From Extensimonas perlucida (lineage in GTDB: Bacteria; Pseudomonadota; Gammaproteobacteria; Burkholderiales; Burkholderiaceae_C), in the NCBI RefSeq assembly GCF_007655255.1, contig NZ_VMYE01000001.1:124001-188000 (forward strand): 64,000 nucleotides of DNA, given 5' to 3'. The notes beneath the pieces are model-generated. The model was given only the letters and a program-made list of their open reading frames with translations, did no database searches and was not told the DNA's origin. Of the stretch, positions 29,384 through 37,759 are shown in pieces. The position numbers and the translations under genes are program-made. The stretch's first letter is position 1; the number at the start of each line of letters is the position of its first letter.

Positions 29384-30508
29384 ATGATCCCGCAGCAACT
29401 CTTCGACCCCGCATCGAGCACCTACACCTATGTGCTGCATGACCCGGCCACGCGCGAGGCGCTCATCATCGACCCGGTCGATGAGCAGCTCGAGCGCGAC
29501 CTCGGCGTGCTGCAGGCGCAGCGCTTGCGCCTGCGCTGGGTGCTCGAGACGCACGCGCACGCCGACCACGTGACGAGCGCGGCGCGCCTGGCCGAGCACA
29601 CGGGCGCACGCCTGGCCGCGCCTGCGGGCTGCGGCATAGGCACGGCCGCGGTGCAGCTGCAGCACGGTGACACGCTGGCGTTCGGCGCCGAGACGCTGCG
29701 CGCGCTGCACACGCCGGGGCACACGGCAGGCAGCATGTGCTACCTCTGGCGCGGGCATGTATTCACGGGCGATACGCTGCTCATCGACGGCTGCGGGCGT
29801 ACCGACTTCCAATCGGGCAGTGCCGCAGCGCTGTACCGCAGCATCCACGAGCAGCTGTTTACCTTGCCAGACGACACCATGGTCTGGCCCGGCCACGACT
29901 ACCGCGGCCGCAGCCACTCGACCATAGGCGCCGAGAAAGCCGGCAACGCACGCCTCGCGGGCCATAGCGAGGAGGAGTTCGTCGCGCTCATGGCGCAACT
30001 GCAGCTGCCGCGCCCCGCGCGCATGGACACCGCCGTGCCAGCGAATCTGCACTCGGGCCTGTCTCCGCAGGTGCGCCACGATGCCGACGGCGCCGCGCTG
30101 CAGGCGCCGCGCCCCGCGAGCGGTTACGCGGGCGACATCCCGCCCCAGCTGGCCTGGCAGTGGGTGCAGCAGGGCCGCGGCGTGCTCGTCGATGTGCGCA
30201 GCGACGCCGAGCGCGCCTGGGTCGGCGAAGTGCCCGGCGCCCTTGCCGTGCCCTGGAAGCAGTGGCCCGACATGCTGCCCAACCCGGACTTCGACGCGCT
30301 GCTGTGCGCCGCCGTGCCGCGCGGCATGCCGGCGCTGCTGATCTGCCGCAGCGGTGTGCGCTCCATCGCCGCCGCACGCCGCGCCACCGAGCTGGGCCTG
30401 ACGGCCTACAACGTGCTCGAAGGCTTCGAGGGCGACCTCGACACGCATGCGCAGCGCGGGCGCCTGGGCGGCTGGCGCTTTCATGGCTTGCCCTGGCGCC
30501 AGAGCTGA
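29384..30508 (+). CDS. Persulfide dioxygenase-like metallo-beta-lactamase fused to rhodanese
   Basis: A 374-residue two-domain protein. Residues 1 to about 235 are a metallo-beta-lactamase fold with the ETHE1-type metal motif THAHADH (His57, His59, Asp61, His62), HTPGH (His113) and FTGDTLLIDGCGRTDFQ, which marks persulfide dioxygenases that oxidise glutathione persulfide to sulfite. From about 255 is a rhodanese domain with VDVRSDAERAWVGEV and active-site Cys321 in LLICRSGVRS. Known fusions of this kind couple persulfide oxidation with sulfur transfer. ATG 29384 gives the family start. A GSH-synthesis gene elsewhere in the window could supply the carrier. Confidence 0.88.
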   Translation: MIPQQLFDPASSTYTYVLHDPATREALIIDPVDEQLERDLGVLQAQRLRLRWVLETHAHADHVTSAARLAEHTGARLAAPAGCGIGTAAVQLQHGDTLAFGAETLRALHTPGHTAGSMCYLWRGHVFTGDTLLIDGCGRTDFQSGSAAALYRSIHEQLFTLPDDTMVWPGHDYRGRSHSTIGAEKAGNARLAGHSEEEFVALMAQLQLPRPARMDTAVPANLHSGLSPQVRHDADGAALQAPRPASGYAGDIPPQLAWQWVQQGRGVLVDVRSDAERAWVGEVPGALAVPWKQWPDMLPNPDFDALLCAAVPRGMPALLICRSGVRSIAAARRATELGLTAYNVLEGFEGDLDTHAQRGRLGGWRFHGLPWRQS

Positions 30509-30581
30509 ACGCTCAGGGGGCATCCCTCCCTCGCGAAGTTTGCAGCGTGCGCCCCGAGGCCGCGCGCACGGCACAAAACCC

Positions 30582-30595
30582 CATAATCGCGCTCC
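30582..30595 (+). promoter_or_regulatory. Leaderless-type -10 element before coaX
   Basis: CATAAT at 30582-30587, then CGCGCTCC and ATG 30596: eight bases between the -10 and the start codon, with no ribosome site. Confidence 0.5.
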
Positions 30596-31369
30596 ATGAC
30601 ATTCCTCGCCATAGACGTGGGCAACACGCGCCTCAAGTGGGCCTTGTACGACGCGCACCGCCCGGGCGCCGCGCTGCTCGCGCAGGGCACCGAGTTCCTC
30701 GAACACATCGATCGCCTGGCCGAGGGCAGTTGGGCGAATCTGCCGGCGCCCAAGCGCATGCTCGGCTGCGTGGTGGCGGGCGACATCGCGCGGCGCCGCG
30801 TGGTCGAGCAGATGGAGCTGTGGGACGTGACGCCGCACTGGGTCGTGCCCTCGGCGCAGGAAGCGGGCCTGACCAACGGCTACGACTACCCCTCGCGCCT
30901 GGGCGCAGACCGTTGGGTGGCCATGATAGGCGCGCGCCACCACGTGCTCGCGCAGGGCGCGTCACGCCCCATCGTGCTCGTGATGGTGGGCACGGCCGTG
31001 ACCGTGGAGTGCATAGACGCTGCGGGCAATTTTCTCGGTGGCCTGATCCTGCCGGGCCACGGCATCATGCTGCGCGCGCTTGAGGCCGGCACCGCGGGCC
31101 TGCACGTGCCCACGGGCGAGGTGCGGCTCTTTCCCACGAACACGAGCGACGCGCTCACGAGCGGCAGCACCTACGCGATCGCCGGCGCGGTCGAGCGCAT
31201 GTACCAGCACCTGCTGCAGCACTGCGGCGCAGAGCCCGCCTGCCTCATGACCGGCGGCGCAGGCTGGAAGATGGCGCCGAGCATGACGCGCCCCTTCGAG
31301 CTCGTCGAGAACCTGATCTTCGACGGCCTGCTGCAAATTGCGCTGCGGCGCTTTGGCGACGCGGACTGA
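30596..31369 (+). CDS. coaX: Type III pantothenate kinase
   Basis: CoaX phosphorylates pantothenate, the first step of CoA synthesis, and unlike CoaA it is not inhibited by CoA. The 257-residue protein has the actin-like fold marks: phosphate loop [11 protein letters not shown] (5-15), [16 protein letters not shown] for substrate and dimer contacts, [11 protein letters not shown], and [20 protein letters not shown]. It is often paired with birA, which is absent here. Together with coaBC at the window start it supplies two CoA-pathway steps. It converges on phrB. Confidence 0.95.
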   Translation: MTFLAIDVGNTRLKWALYDAHRPGAALLAQGTEFLEHIDRLAEGSWANLPAPKRMLGCVVAGDIARRRVVEQMELWDVTPHWVVPSAQEAGLTNGYDYPSRLGADRWVAMIGARHHVLAQGASRPIVLVMVGTAVTVECIDAAGNFLGGLILPGHGIMLRALEAGTAGLHVPTGEVRLFPTNTSDALTSGSTYAIAGAVERMYQHLLQHCGAEPACLMTGGAGWKMAPSMTRPFELVENLIFDGLLQIALRRFGDAD

Positions 31370-31370
31370 G

Positions 31371-31404
31371 CAAAAAACCGTAATTGGGGTCAGATTCCAA
31401 TTAC
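31371..31404 (-). terminator. Terminator of phrB
   Basis: Read on the minus strand, GTAATTGG-AATCTGACC-CCAATTAC followed by GGTTTTTTG: an 8-bp stem, nine-base loop and T run. The stem overlaps the last phrB codons and stop. The phrase resembles repeated GGGGTCAGA-type sequences known in other genomes, so it may also have a repeat origin. Confidence 0.6.
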
Positions 31405-32880
31405 CTTGCTCCCAGGCGCCTTCACCACCGCGTAGCGCGCGAGGGTTCGTTGGCGGGCGCTTGCGTGCTCGACGATGGGGAGCGGGTAGTCCTGCCCCAG
31501 CGTGATGCCGGCGGCCTGCTGGGTGCGGCGATCCATGGTCCGCGGGGCGTGCAAAAAGGGTAGCGGCACGCGCGCGAGTTCAGGGACGTAGCGGCGGATG
31601 AAGTTGCCCTGCGGGTCGAACTTTTGCGACTGGGTCACGGGGTTGAAGATGCGAAAGTACGGCTGCGCGTCGCAGCCGCTCGAAGCGGCCCATTGCCAGT
31701 TGCCGTTGTTCGCGGCGAGGTCGAAGTCGTTGAGCTGCGCGGCAAAGTGGCGCTCGCCCAGACGCCAGTCGAGCCCCAGGTCTTTGCACAGGAACGAGGC
31801 CGTGAGCATGCGCAGGCGGTTGTGCATCCAGCCGCAGTGCAGCAGTTGCCGCATCGCGGCATCGACGAGCGGGTAGCCGGTGCGCCCCGCTTGCCACGCG
31901 GCCAGGCCCTGCGGCCAGTCGTCCCACGCGATCGCGTCATACGCGGGTTTGAAGGCGCGCACGGTCACATGTGGGAAGTGGTCGAGGATCATGAAATAGA
32001 ACTCGCGCCAGATGAGCTCGTCGAGCCAGGCGTCGGCGCGCAGGGCGAGCGCTTGGCGCACGAGTGCGCGGATCGCGATGGTGCCAAAGCGCAAATGCAC
32101 CGAGAGGTAGCTCACGCCGCGGCGCGCCGGGTAGTCGCGCAGCTCTGCGTAGCGCTGGATGCGCCCCTGCGCGAACGCCTCCCACAGCGTCCGCGCGCCT
32201 TGCATGCCGGGCGTGATGCCGAGTTCGGGCAAGTTCGTCGCTGCAAAGCCGATGTCGGCGAGCGCAGGCACGCCTGTGGATAGGTCAGGCGGCGGGCTCG
32301 CAAGCCGGCCTGCGCAGCCGTGCGCGGCAAGGTCCGGGAGCTCGTCGGGCGGTGCGCCAGGCGGTGCCTGCTGCAGCAGGCGCTGGCGCCAGGCATTTTT
32401 GTACGGCGTGAAGACGGTGAACGGCGTGCCCGCGCGCGTGCACACGGCGTCGCCGTCGAAGATGACCTGGTCTTTGTGCAGGTGCAGCGCGATGCCCAGC
32501 GCCGCGAGCGCGCGGGCCACGGCCGCGTCGCGCGCCTTGGCGGCGGGTTCGTAGTCGCGGTTCGCGTGCACGGCGCCCACGCCCAGTGCCTGCGCGAGCG
32601 CCGGAATGTGCTGCGTGGCGCGGCCATGGCGTACGATCAGCGCACCGCCGCGCGCACGCAAGGCGGCGTCGAGCGCTTGCAGGCTGCCGTGGATGAAATG
32701 CACACGCCGGTCGCGCCGGCTGGGCAGCGCGTCAAGGATGTCGGTGTCGAAGACGAAGGCGCAATACACCGCGCCGCCCGTGCGCAGCGCCGCGCTGAGG
32801 GCGGCGTGGTCGTCGTCGCGCAGGTCACGCCGGAACCACACGAGCGTGGGCGGCGTCGTAGCGGCGTTGCGTGTGGGCAT
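31390..32880 (-). CDS. phrB: Deoxyribodipyrimidine photolyase
   Basis: Class I CPD photolyase repairs UV-made cyclobutane pyrimidine dimers using light, FADH- and an antenna cofactor. The 496-residue protein has the N-terminal LVWFRRDLRDDDHAAL, the central YPARRGVSYLSVHLRFGTI, and the FAD-binding WREFYFMIL ... TGYPLVDAAMRQL ... GWMHNRLRM and DFDLAANNGNWQW blocks. Its start overlaps the stop of the upstream TPR-like gene as TGATG, so translation is probably coupled. It converges on coaX. Confidence 0.95.
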   Translation of the reverse strand: MPTRNAATTPPTLVWFRRDLRDDDHAALSAALRTGGAVYCAFVFDTDILDALPSRRDRRVHFIHGSLQALDAALRARGGALIVRHGRATQHIPALAQALGVGAVHANRDYEPAAKARDAAVARALAALGIALHLHKDQVIFDGDAVCTRAGTPFTVFTPYKNAWRQRLLQQAPPGAPPDELPDLAAHGCAGRLASPPPDLSTGVPALADIGFAATNLPELGITPGMQGARTLWEAFAQGRIQRYAELRDYPARRGVSYLSVHLRFGTIAIRALVRQALALRADAWLDELIWREFYFMILDHFPHVTVRAFKPAYDAIAWDDWPQGLAAWQAGRTGYPLVDAAMRQLLHCGWMHNRLRMLTASFLCKDLGLDWRLGERHFAAQLNDFDLAANNGNWQWAASSGCDAQPYFRIFNPVTQSQKFDPQGNFIRRYVPELARVPLPFLHAPRTMDRRTQQAAGITLGQDYPLPIVEHASARQRTLARYAVVKAPGSKVIGI

Positions 32881-33653
32881 CAGCCTTCGAGTTCTGCGCG
32901 CGCCAGTTCCACGTCCAGGTGCTCGGAGGCATCCAGCGGCGTGCTGGCAGCAGCCTGCTCGTAAAGCCTGGTCGCTTCGTCCATCTTCTCATCACCCTCG
33001 AGCATCAGCAGCGCGTTCGCGTATTCGAGCAGGCCGATGGTCGATTGCGGGTGCAGCGCAAGCCCTTGGCGCAGGTGCTCGAGCGCGGTTTCTTTCTTCG
33101 CGCCGAAGGTCATCTGCCCCACGAGCGGCCCGAGCTTGTCGATGACTTCGGCGTCGAAGGCGCCGAGTGCGATGTGCGCGTGCGCATGCTGCGGCGCAAG
33201 CGCCAGAGTTTTTTGCAGCGCCTCCTTGACCGCGTTGCCCAGGCCCTGCGCGACGGCCTTGGCGACGCTGATGCTCTGGCCGTAGCGGGCGAGCGCATAC
33301 GCGCGCCAGAACCAGGCATTGGGGTTGTCGGGGGCGTCGGCGGCTTGTGCCTGGGCGCGTTCGGCCACCTGCAGCAGCAAGTCCTGGCGCGCCGACTCGC
33401 TGGGTTCGAGGTAGTTGGCGTAGAGCGCCGTGGCCTTGTTCGCCACAGTGAGGCCCGCGCCGCCCAGGCGCTGCCCAAGCTCGGCCGCCTCCTGGAACTG
33501 GCCGCTGTGCAGCAGCAACCAGGCGTGCAGCAGCTTGTCATTGTCGGGACAGGGCTCGGCGTCGCCTGCGTGCAGGCGCGGCCACAGTTGCGTCAGGCGC
33601 GCGGGGTCGAAGCGGTACAGGTCTCGGTAGGGGAAGGGGGTCCACTGCGCCAT
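32880..33653 (-). CDS. TPR-like repeat protein
   Basis: A 257-residue cytosolic protein of paired helices: KLLHAWLLLHSGQFQEAAEL, NPNAWFWRAYALARYGQSI, HAHAHIALGAFDAEVIDKLG and TIGLLEYANALLMLEGDEKM, with the small/large spacing of tetratricopeptide units. It has no signal peptide. Such proteins bind other proteins; the partner is unknown. The start at 33653 (MAQWTPFPYRDLYRF) lies inside the end of the upstream TetR gene, and its stop overlaps the phrB start, so the three genes form a tight minus-strand unit. It is likely regulated with them. Confidence 0.72.
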   Translation of the reverse strand: MAQWTPFPYRDLYRFDPARLTQLWPRLHAGDAEPCPDNDKLLHAWLLLHSGQFQEAAELGQRLGGAGLTVANKATALYANYLEPSESARQDLLLQVAERAQAQAADAPDNPNAWFWRAYALARYGQSISVAKAVAQGLGNAVKEALQKTLALAPQHAHAHIALGAFDAEVIDKLGPLVGQMTFGAKKETALEHLRQGLALHPQSTIGLLEYANALLMLEGDEKMDEATRLYEQAAASTPLDASEHLDVELARAELEG

Positions 33654-34381
33654 GATGGGTCTCCTGCAAAAAGTGGGGCGTCGGGGGGCATGCCATGGGC
33701 CATTTGCGGCGCGGCGGGCCAGGGTGCGGCATAGGCCTGGGCCAGGCTGCGCAGATGGGCGCGGGGGCGTTCTGCCAGATAGGGCGTGAGCAGGTGCAGC
33801 ACTTGCTGTGCGCCGCGCAGCAAAGCGCTCTGGGCGCCTGTGGGCTCGAGCGCGTGGCGCGGGTCGCGCACATACTCGAAGCTCAGCCAGTAGCACAGCA
33901 CCACGGCCATGTTGGTGGCGGTGGCTTGCAGTTCTGCCTGGGCGAGCGCTTGCTGCAAGGCGCCGGAGTCGCCCAAGTTGCCCAGCAAGGTGCGCAGTGC
34001 CGCGACTTTGCGCACCAGCAGCGGCTGGAAGTGCGTTTCCAGATGGCGGTTGCGCGACAGCAACTCGTTGAGGTCGCGGTACAGAAAGCGAAATTGCCAC
34101 ATTTGCTCGAACAGCGTGTGCATGAAAAACCACGCATCCTCGATCTGGCGCACACTGCTGCTCGCGTCCAGCAAGCCCGACAGCGCATGCGCGTGGCGGT
34201 CGAACAGCGCATTCACCAGCGCATCTTTGCCGGCGTAGTGGTAATAAAGGTTGCCAGGGCTGATGCGCAGCTCGGCCGCGAGCAGCGTGGTCGAGACATG
34301 GGGCTCGCCAAAGCGATTGAACAATTCCAGCGCCGTTTCGAGAATGCGCTGAGCAGTGCGGCGTGGCGCTTTTTTGGTCAT
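33593..34381 (-). CDS. TetR family transcriptional regulator
   Basis: A 262-residue TetR-type regulator. The N-terminal helix-turn-helix is clear at about 10-55 (RILETALELFNRFGEP then ISPGNLYYHYAGKDALV). The rest is helical and probably binds a small ligand that is unknown. The start at 34381 (MTKKAPRRTAQ) fits the family; the upstream in-frame extension does not. Its last 61 bases overlap the start of the TPR-like gene, so it may control its own operon or the phasin gene just upstream. Confidence 0.87.
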   Translation of the reverse strand: MTKKAPRRTAQRILETALELFNRFGEPHVSTTLLAAELRISPGNLYYHYAGKDALVNALFDRHAHALSGLLDASSSVRQIEDAWFFMHTLFEQMWQFRFLYRDLNELLSRNRHLETHFQPLLVRKVAALRTLLGNLGDSGALQQALAQAELQATATNMAVVLCYWLSFEYVRDPRHALEPTGAQSALLRGAQQVLHLLTPYLAERPRAHLRSLAQAYAAPWPAAPQMAHGMPPDAPLFAGDPSWRSGPPSPTETCTASTPRA

Positions 34382-34546
34382 TGTGGGCTCGCTCGATGGG
34401 GGCTTGATGCCTTGCTCGTTGTCTCCAGCGCTTACTCTAACCGAGCCTGTCTTGTGCAATGCAGCAATATTGGTGCAGCCCTTGCGCTGCATGCAGCGGC
34501 TGCGCCCGCCCGCAAGGACGCAGCCGCTGGCGCATTGCCCGATGCG

Positions 34547-35152
34547 TCAGGTCTTGGCTGAGGGCGCGGCGCTTTTGGCCGCCGCCGCGGTTTTGCGTGC
34601 GCGTGGCGTGGACTGAACGGGCGCAGCCGCCGGTTTTTGCGTTGGCGCGGCTTCGGCGGGCGCTTGTTCGGCGCTGCGGCGTGCCGTGGTGGCGCGGGGC
34701 GCAGCGGCAGCGCTGCGCTGGGCCGTGGCCCGGTTCAGGCTGTGCGTGAGCGCGTCCATGCGATCCTGCAGCGCACGCAGATCGTGGGCCGTGGGCACGC
34801 CGAGCTTGCCCAGCGCTTGGGACACGCGCTCCTCGAAAATCGATTCGAGCTTGTCCAGGCCGCCAAAGGTGTGCGAGCCCAGTTCGCTGGTCAGCGAGCC
34901 CATGCGGTTGGCTGCCTCGGTGATTTTGTCCTGCGCCGCTTTCTGCGTCTTGCGCTGCATGTCCAGGCCTTCTTTCACCAGGGCCTCGAACACTTTGCTG
35001 CCTTCTTCTTGTGCCTTGGCAAAGGCGCCCAAGCCGGCAAGCCAGATCTGCTGCGCCGAGTCCTGCACGGTGCGCGCGAGCCGGGCATCGCTTTTTGCAC
35101 TTTTTTCGCTCTTTTTCTTGTCGTTACCGACGCTTTGCAAGCTTTTCGCCAT
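34547..35152 (-). CDS. PhaF/PhaI-like phasin (PHA granule-associated protein)
   Basis: A 201-residue phasin of the PhaF/PhaI type. Residues 25-130 form the granule-binding domain, including RTVQDSAQQIWLAGLGAFAK and KVFEALVKEGLDMQRKTQK with a leucine-rich coiled coil. The C-terminal 70 residues are Ala/Pro/Lys/Arg-rich (AAPRATTARRSAEQAPAEAA), like the histone H1-like tail of PhaF, which ties granules to DNA. The role is polyhydroxyalkanoate granule surface coating and partition. The start at 35152 has GGAGG six bases upstream. It lies upstream of the TetR gene on the same strand. Confidence 0.85.
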   Translation of the reverse strand: MAKSLQSVGNDKKKSEKSAKSDARLARTVQDSAQQIWLAGLGAFAKAQEEGSKVFEALVKEGLDMQRKTQKAAQDKITEAANRMGSLTSELGSHTFGGLDKLESIFEERVSQALGKLGVPTAHDLRALQDRMDALTHSLNRATAQRSAAAAPRATTARRSAEQAPAEAAPTQKPAAAPVQSTPRARKTAAAAKSAAPSAKT

Positions 35153-35362
35153 AGGTCCTCCGAGGAATTGCCAAGAGCAAGCCCTCCTGGCGCAGCGGCA
35201 CGCAGTCCAAGGACAATGGGCGGCTGCATGCTCCTGAAAGTGTAATGCGCGAATGCGGCGCTGTGTCTGGTTGCGCGGTTTTGTGCCGTCTGCGCGACGC
35301 CTCGATGGCCTGCCATGCAGCATGGATAATGGCTCGAGCGGCCGATTCGACGGCGCCTTTCG

Positions 35363-35531
35363 CTAGGAGCCTGTCGGGCTTTGGGCGTCGAAAGCGAGAA
35401 TGCGCCCCAGCGAGACCAGTTTTTGCCGGATTCGCCGCCCCATAGCGGGACTATGGGGCAAGAAGCCGGTGAAAAATGGGCCGCTGCGGCGCATTCGCAG
35501 CCGACGATTCCAAAGTCCGACAGGCTCCTAG
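35363..35531 (+). mobile_element. Palindromic MITE-like element, copy 2 (inverted relative to copies 1 and 3)
   Basis: The 161-bp core (35367-35527) is flanked by CTAG on both sides (35363-35366 and 35528-35531), a perfect 4-bp duplication. The core is the reverse complement of the other two copies, with the central CCCCATAG/CTATGGGG-type hairpin inverted. It sits between the phasin promoter side and rfbD. Apart from it, 35153-35605 holds no gene that I can see. Confidence 0.87.
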
Positions 35532-35605
35532 GCGCTGCTGCGCCAGCGCTTTTTTGCACGCGAGCGGCGCACACCCGCCGTGCGCCCACCAACTTGCACC
35601 CACCC

Positions 35606-36499
35606 ATGAACATCCTGCTTTTGGGCAAAAACGGCCAGCTCGGCTGGGAGCTGCAGCGCAGCCTGGCGCCGCTGGGCCAGCTCACCATGCTAGACCGCCA
35701 CAGCCGCGACCACTGCGGCGACCTGTCGCGCCCGGCCGATCTGGCGGCCACCGTGCGCGCCCTGCGCCCGCAGGTCATCGTGAACGCTGCCGCGTACACC
35801 GCCGTCGATCGCGCCGAGAGCGAGCCCGAGCTGGCGCACACCGTGAACGCCGTCGCGCCTGGCGTGCTTGCAGAAGAAGCCGCGCGCCTGGGCGCCTGGC
35901 TCGTGCACTACAGCACCGACTATGTCTTCGATGGCAGCGGCAGCCGCCCCTGGCGCGAAACCGATGCCCCGGCACCGCTGAGCGTGTATGGTCGCAGCAA
36001 GTGGGAGGGCGAACAGCGCATCGTGCACTCTGGCGCGCGGCACCTCATCGTGCGTACGAGCTGGGTGTACGGCGCGCGCGGCGGCAACTTTGCCAAGACC
36101 ATGCTGCGCCTCGCGCAGGAGCGCGAGCGCCTCACCGTCATCGACGATCAGTGGGGCGCGCCCACGGGGGCTGAGCTGCTGGCCGACTGCAGCGCCCACG
36201 CCATTCGCCACCTGCTGACGCACCCGCAGGATGCCGGTCTGTACCACCTCGCCGCGGCGGGCGAGGCCACCTGGTTTTCGTATGCAAAATACGTGCTGGA
36301 GCAGGCGCAGCAAGCGCAGCCAGCTCTCGAAATCAAAGCAAATGAGCTGCTCCCCATCCCCGCGAGCGCTTACCCGCTGCCGGCGCCGCGCCCGCACAAT
36401 TCGCGCCTGGACTGCGCCAGATTCCAGTCCACCTTCGACCTGGTCTTGCCGCCGTGGCAACAGGGCGTTGCGCGCATGCTCATGGAAGTCCTGGGCTAG
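35606..36499 (+). CDS. rfbD: dTDP-4-dehydrorhamnose reductase
   Basis: RfbD/RmlD reduces dTDP-4-keto-L-rhamnose to dTDP-L-rhamnose, the last step for rhamnose in O-antigen and other glycans. The 297-residue short-chain dehydrogenase has the NAD(P) loop GKNGQLG (7-13), the STDYVFDG block (103-110), catalytic Tyr128 and Lys132 in YGRSKWEGEQ, and VRTSWVYG. The usual partners rfbA, rfbB and rfbC are absent. The gene lies between two inverted 161-bp mobile repeats, and its TAG stop is part of the CTAG next to copy 3. Residues 232-247 (AQPALEIKANELLPIP) contain the AT-rich coding repeat. Confidence 0.92.
   Translation: MNILLLGKNGQLGWELQRSLAPLGQLTMLDRHSRDHCGDLSRPADLAATVRALRPQVIVNAAAYTAVDRAESEPELAHTVNAVAPGVLAEEAARLGAWLVHYSTDYVFDGSGSRPWRETDAPAPLSVYGRSKWEGEQRIVHSGARHLIVRTSWVYGARGGNFAKTMLRLAQERERLTVIDDQWGAPTGAELLADCSAHAIRHLLTHPQDAGLYHLAAAGEATWFSYAKYVLEQAQQAQPALEIKANELLPIPASAYPLPAPRPHNSRLDCARFQSTFDLVLPPWQQGVARMLMEVLG
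36301..36345 (+). repeat. AT-rich dispersed repeat, coding copy within rfbD
   Basis: AAGCGCAGCCAGCTCTCGAAATC and following AAAGCAAATGA parallel AAGCGCAAGAAGCTCTTGAAATA and following ATAGCATCA in dxr. It lies in a C-terminal part of the protein and stays in frame. Confidence 0.55.
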
Positions 36500-36664
36500 G
36501 AGCTTGTCGGACTTTGGAGTCGTCGGCTGCGAATGCGCCGCAGCGGCCCATTTTTTACCGGCTTCTTGCCCCATAGCGCCACTATGGGGCTGCGAATCCG
36601 GCAAAAACTGGCCTCGCTGGGGCGCGTTCTCGCTATCGACGCCCAAAGTCCGACAGGCTCCTAG
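36496..36664 (+). mobile_element. Palindromic MITE-like element, copy 3
   Basis: The 161-bp core (36500-36660) is flanked by CTAG on both sides (36496-36499 and 36661-36664); the left CTAG contains the rfbD stop. Orientation is the same as copy 1. It ends 58 bases before the rpsB -10. With copy 2 it forms inverted repeats around rfbD. Confidence 0.87.
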
Positions 36665-36721
36665 GGGAGCCTCAGTGCACGAGCCGGTGTAGTGTCTGCC
36701 GTTGGGCGAGGCCGACAATGC

Positions 36722-36896
36722 TAAAATCCGCAGGTTTTGCTCTGGGCGTCACCCTTGCGGGCGCATGCCCCACAGCAAAACCAATCGCAAACCAGCCCCG
36801 TAAAGGTGTTGCACCGCTGTCGATGGCCTGAACAAGGCCGGGCATGGCGGGCAAAGAAGGGGGCTGGATTTCAGACCCAACCTTTGGAGAATTTTT
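36722..36896 (+). promoter_or_regulatory. rpsB promoter -10 and long 5' leader
   Basis: TAAAAT at 36722-36727 is a likely -10, leaving a leader of about 165 nt before rpsB. It contains several G/C-rich inverted stretches. In other proteobacteria the rpsB leader is where free S2 represses its own operon; whether this leader folds the same way is not shown. Confidence 0.45.
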
Positions 36897-37649
36897 ATGT
36901 CTATCACCATGCGCGAAATGCTGGAAGCTGGCGTCCATTTCGGTCACCAGACGCGCTTTTGGAACCCCAAGATGGCTCCCTTCATCTTCGGGCAGCGCAA
37001 CAAAATCCACATCATCAACCTCGAAAAAACCCTGCCGATGTTCGAGGAGGCGCAGAAATTTGCACGCCAGCTCACCGCCAACCGCGGCACCATTTTGATG
37101 GTGGGCACCAAGCGCCAGGCGCGCGAGCTCGTGGCCGCCGAGGCGCGGCGCGCTGGCGTTCCCTTCGTGGATCAGCGCTGGCTGGGCGGCATGTTGACCA
37201 ACTTCAAAACCGTCAAGAGCTCGATCAAGCGGCTCAAGGACATGAAGGCCCAGATCGAGGCTGGGCTCGACAACATGAGCAAGAAAGAGCAGCTCAACTT
37301 CAACCGCGAACTCGCCAAGCTCGAGCGTGACATCGGCGGCATCCAGGACATGGCAGCATTGCCCGACGCCATCTTCGTGATCGACGTGGGCTACCACAAG
37401 ATTGCCGTGGCTGAGGCCAAAAAGCTCGGCATCCCGCTGATCGGCGTGGTGGACACCAACCACTCGCCCGAGGGCATCGATTACGTGATCCCCGGCAACG
37501 ACGATTCGGCCAAGGCCGTGGCGCTCTACGCGCGTGGTATCGCCGACGCGATCCTCGAAGGCCGTGCGAACGCGGTGAACGAAGTGGTCAAGGCCGTTGC
37601 CGCCGAAAGTTCCGATGAGTTCGTCGAAGTGGAAGAGTCTGCGGCCTGA
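36897..37649 (+). CDS. rpsB: 30S ribosomal protein uS2
   Basis: Ribosomal protein S2 of the small subunit, required for binding S1 and for initiation. The 250-residue protein has the typical [20 protein letters not shown] start, [12 protein letters not shown] and [19 protein letters not shown], and the usual length. TGGAGA lies seven bases before ATG 36897. It heads the envelope-translation cluster with tsf 110 nt downstream, with an attenuator-like terminator between them. Confidence 0.97.
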   Translation: MSITMREMLEAGVHFGHQTRFWNPKMAPFIFGQRNKIHIINLEKTLPMFEEAQKFARQLTANRGTILMVGTKRQARELVAAEARRAGVPFVDQRWLGGMLTNFKTVKSSIKRLKDMKAQIEAGLDNMSKKEQLNFNRELAKLERDIGGIQDMAALPDAIFVIDVGYHKIAVAEAKKLGIPLIGVVDTNHSPEGIDYVIPGNDDSAKAVALYARGIADAILEGRANAVNEVVKAVAAESSDEFVEVEESAA

Positions 37650-37679
37650 CGCAAGGCCCATGCGCTGCTGCGCCAAACG

Positions 37680-37707
37680 AAAGGGGCTCATGGCGGGCCC
37701 CTTTTTT
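37680..37707 (+). terminator. Terminator/attenuator between rpsB and tsf
   Basis: AAAGGGGC (37680-37687) pairs with GCCCCTTT (37697-37704), followed by a T run ending at 37707. It probably lowers transcription of tsf relative to rpsB and does not end it completely, since tsf has no obvious promoter of its own here. Confidence 0.75.
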
Positions 37708-37759
37708 GAGCCCGAAATCTGATTCACCCCTATTGCTATTGACTACGGAAGGAATACAA

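Noticed and set aside
35245-35445. A 66-codon plus-strand frame before rfbD
   Set aside because: It runs into the palindromic mobile element and has no ribosome site or homologue that I recognise.
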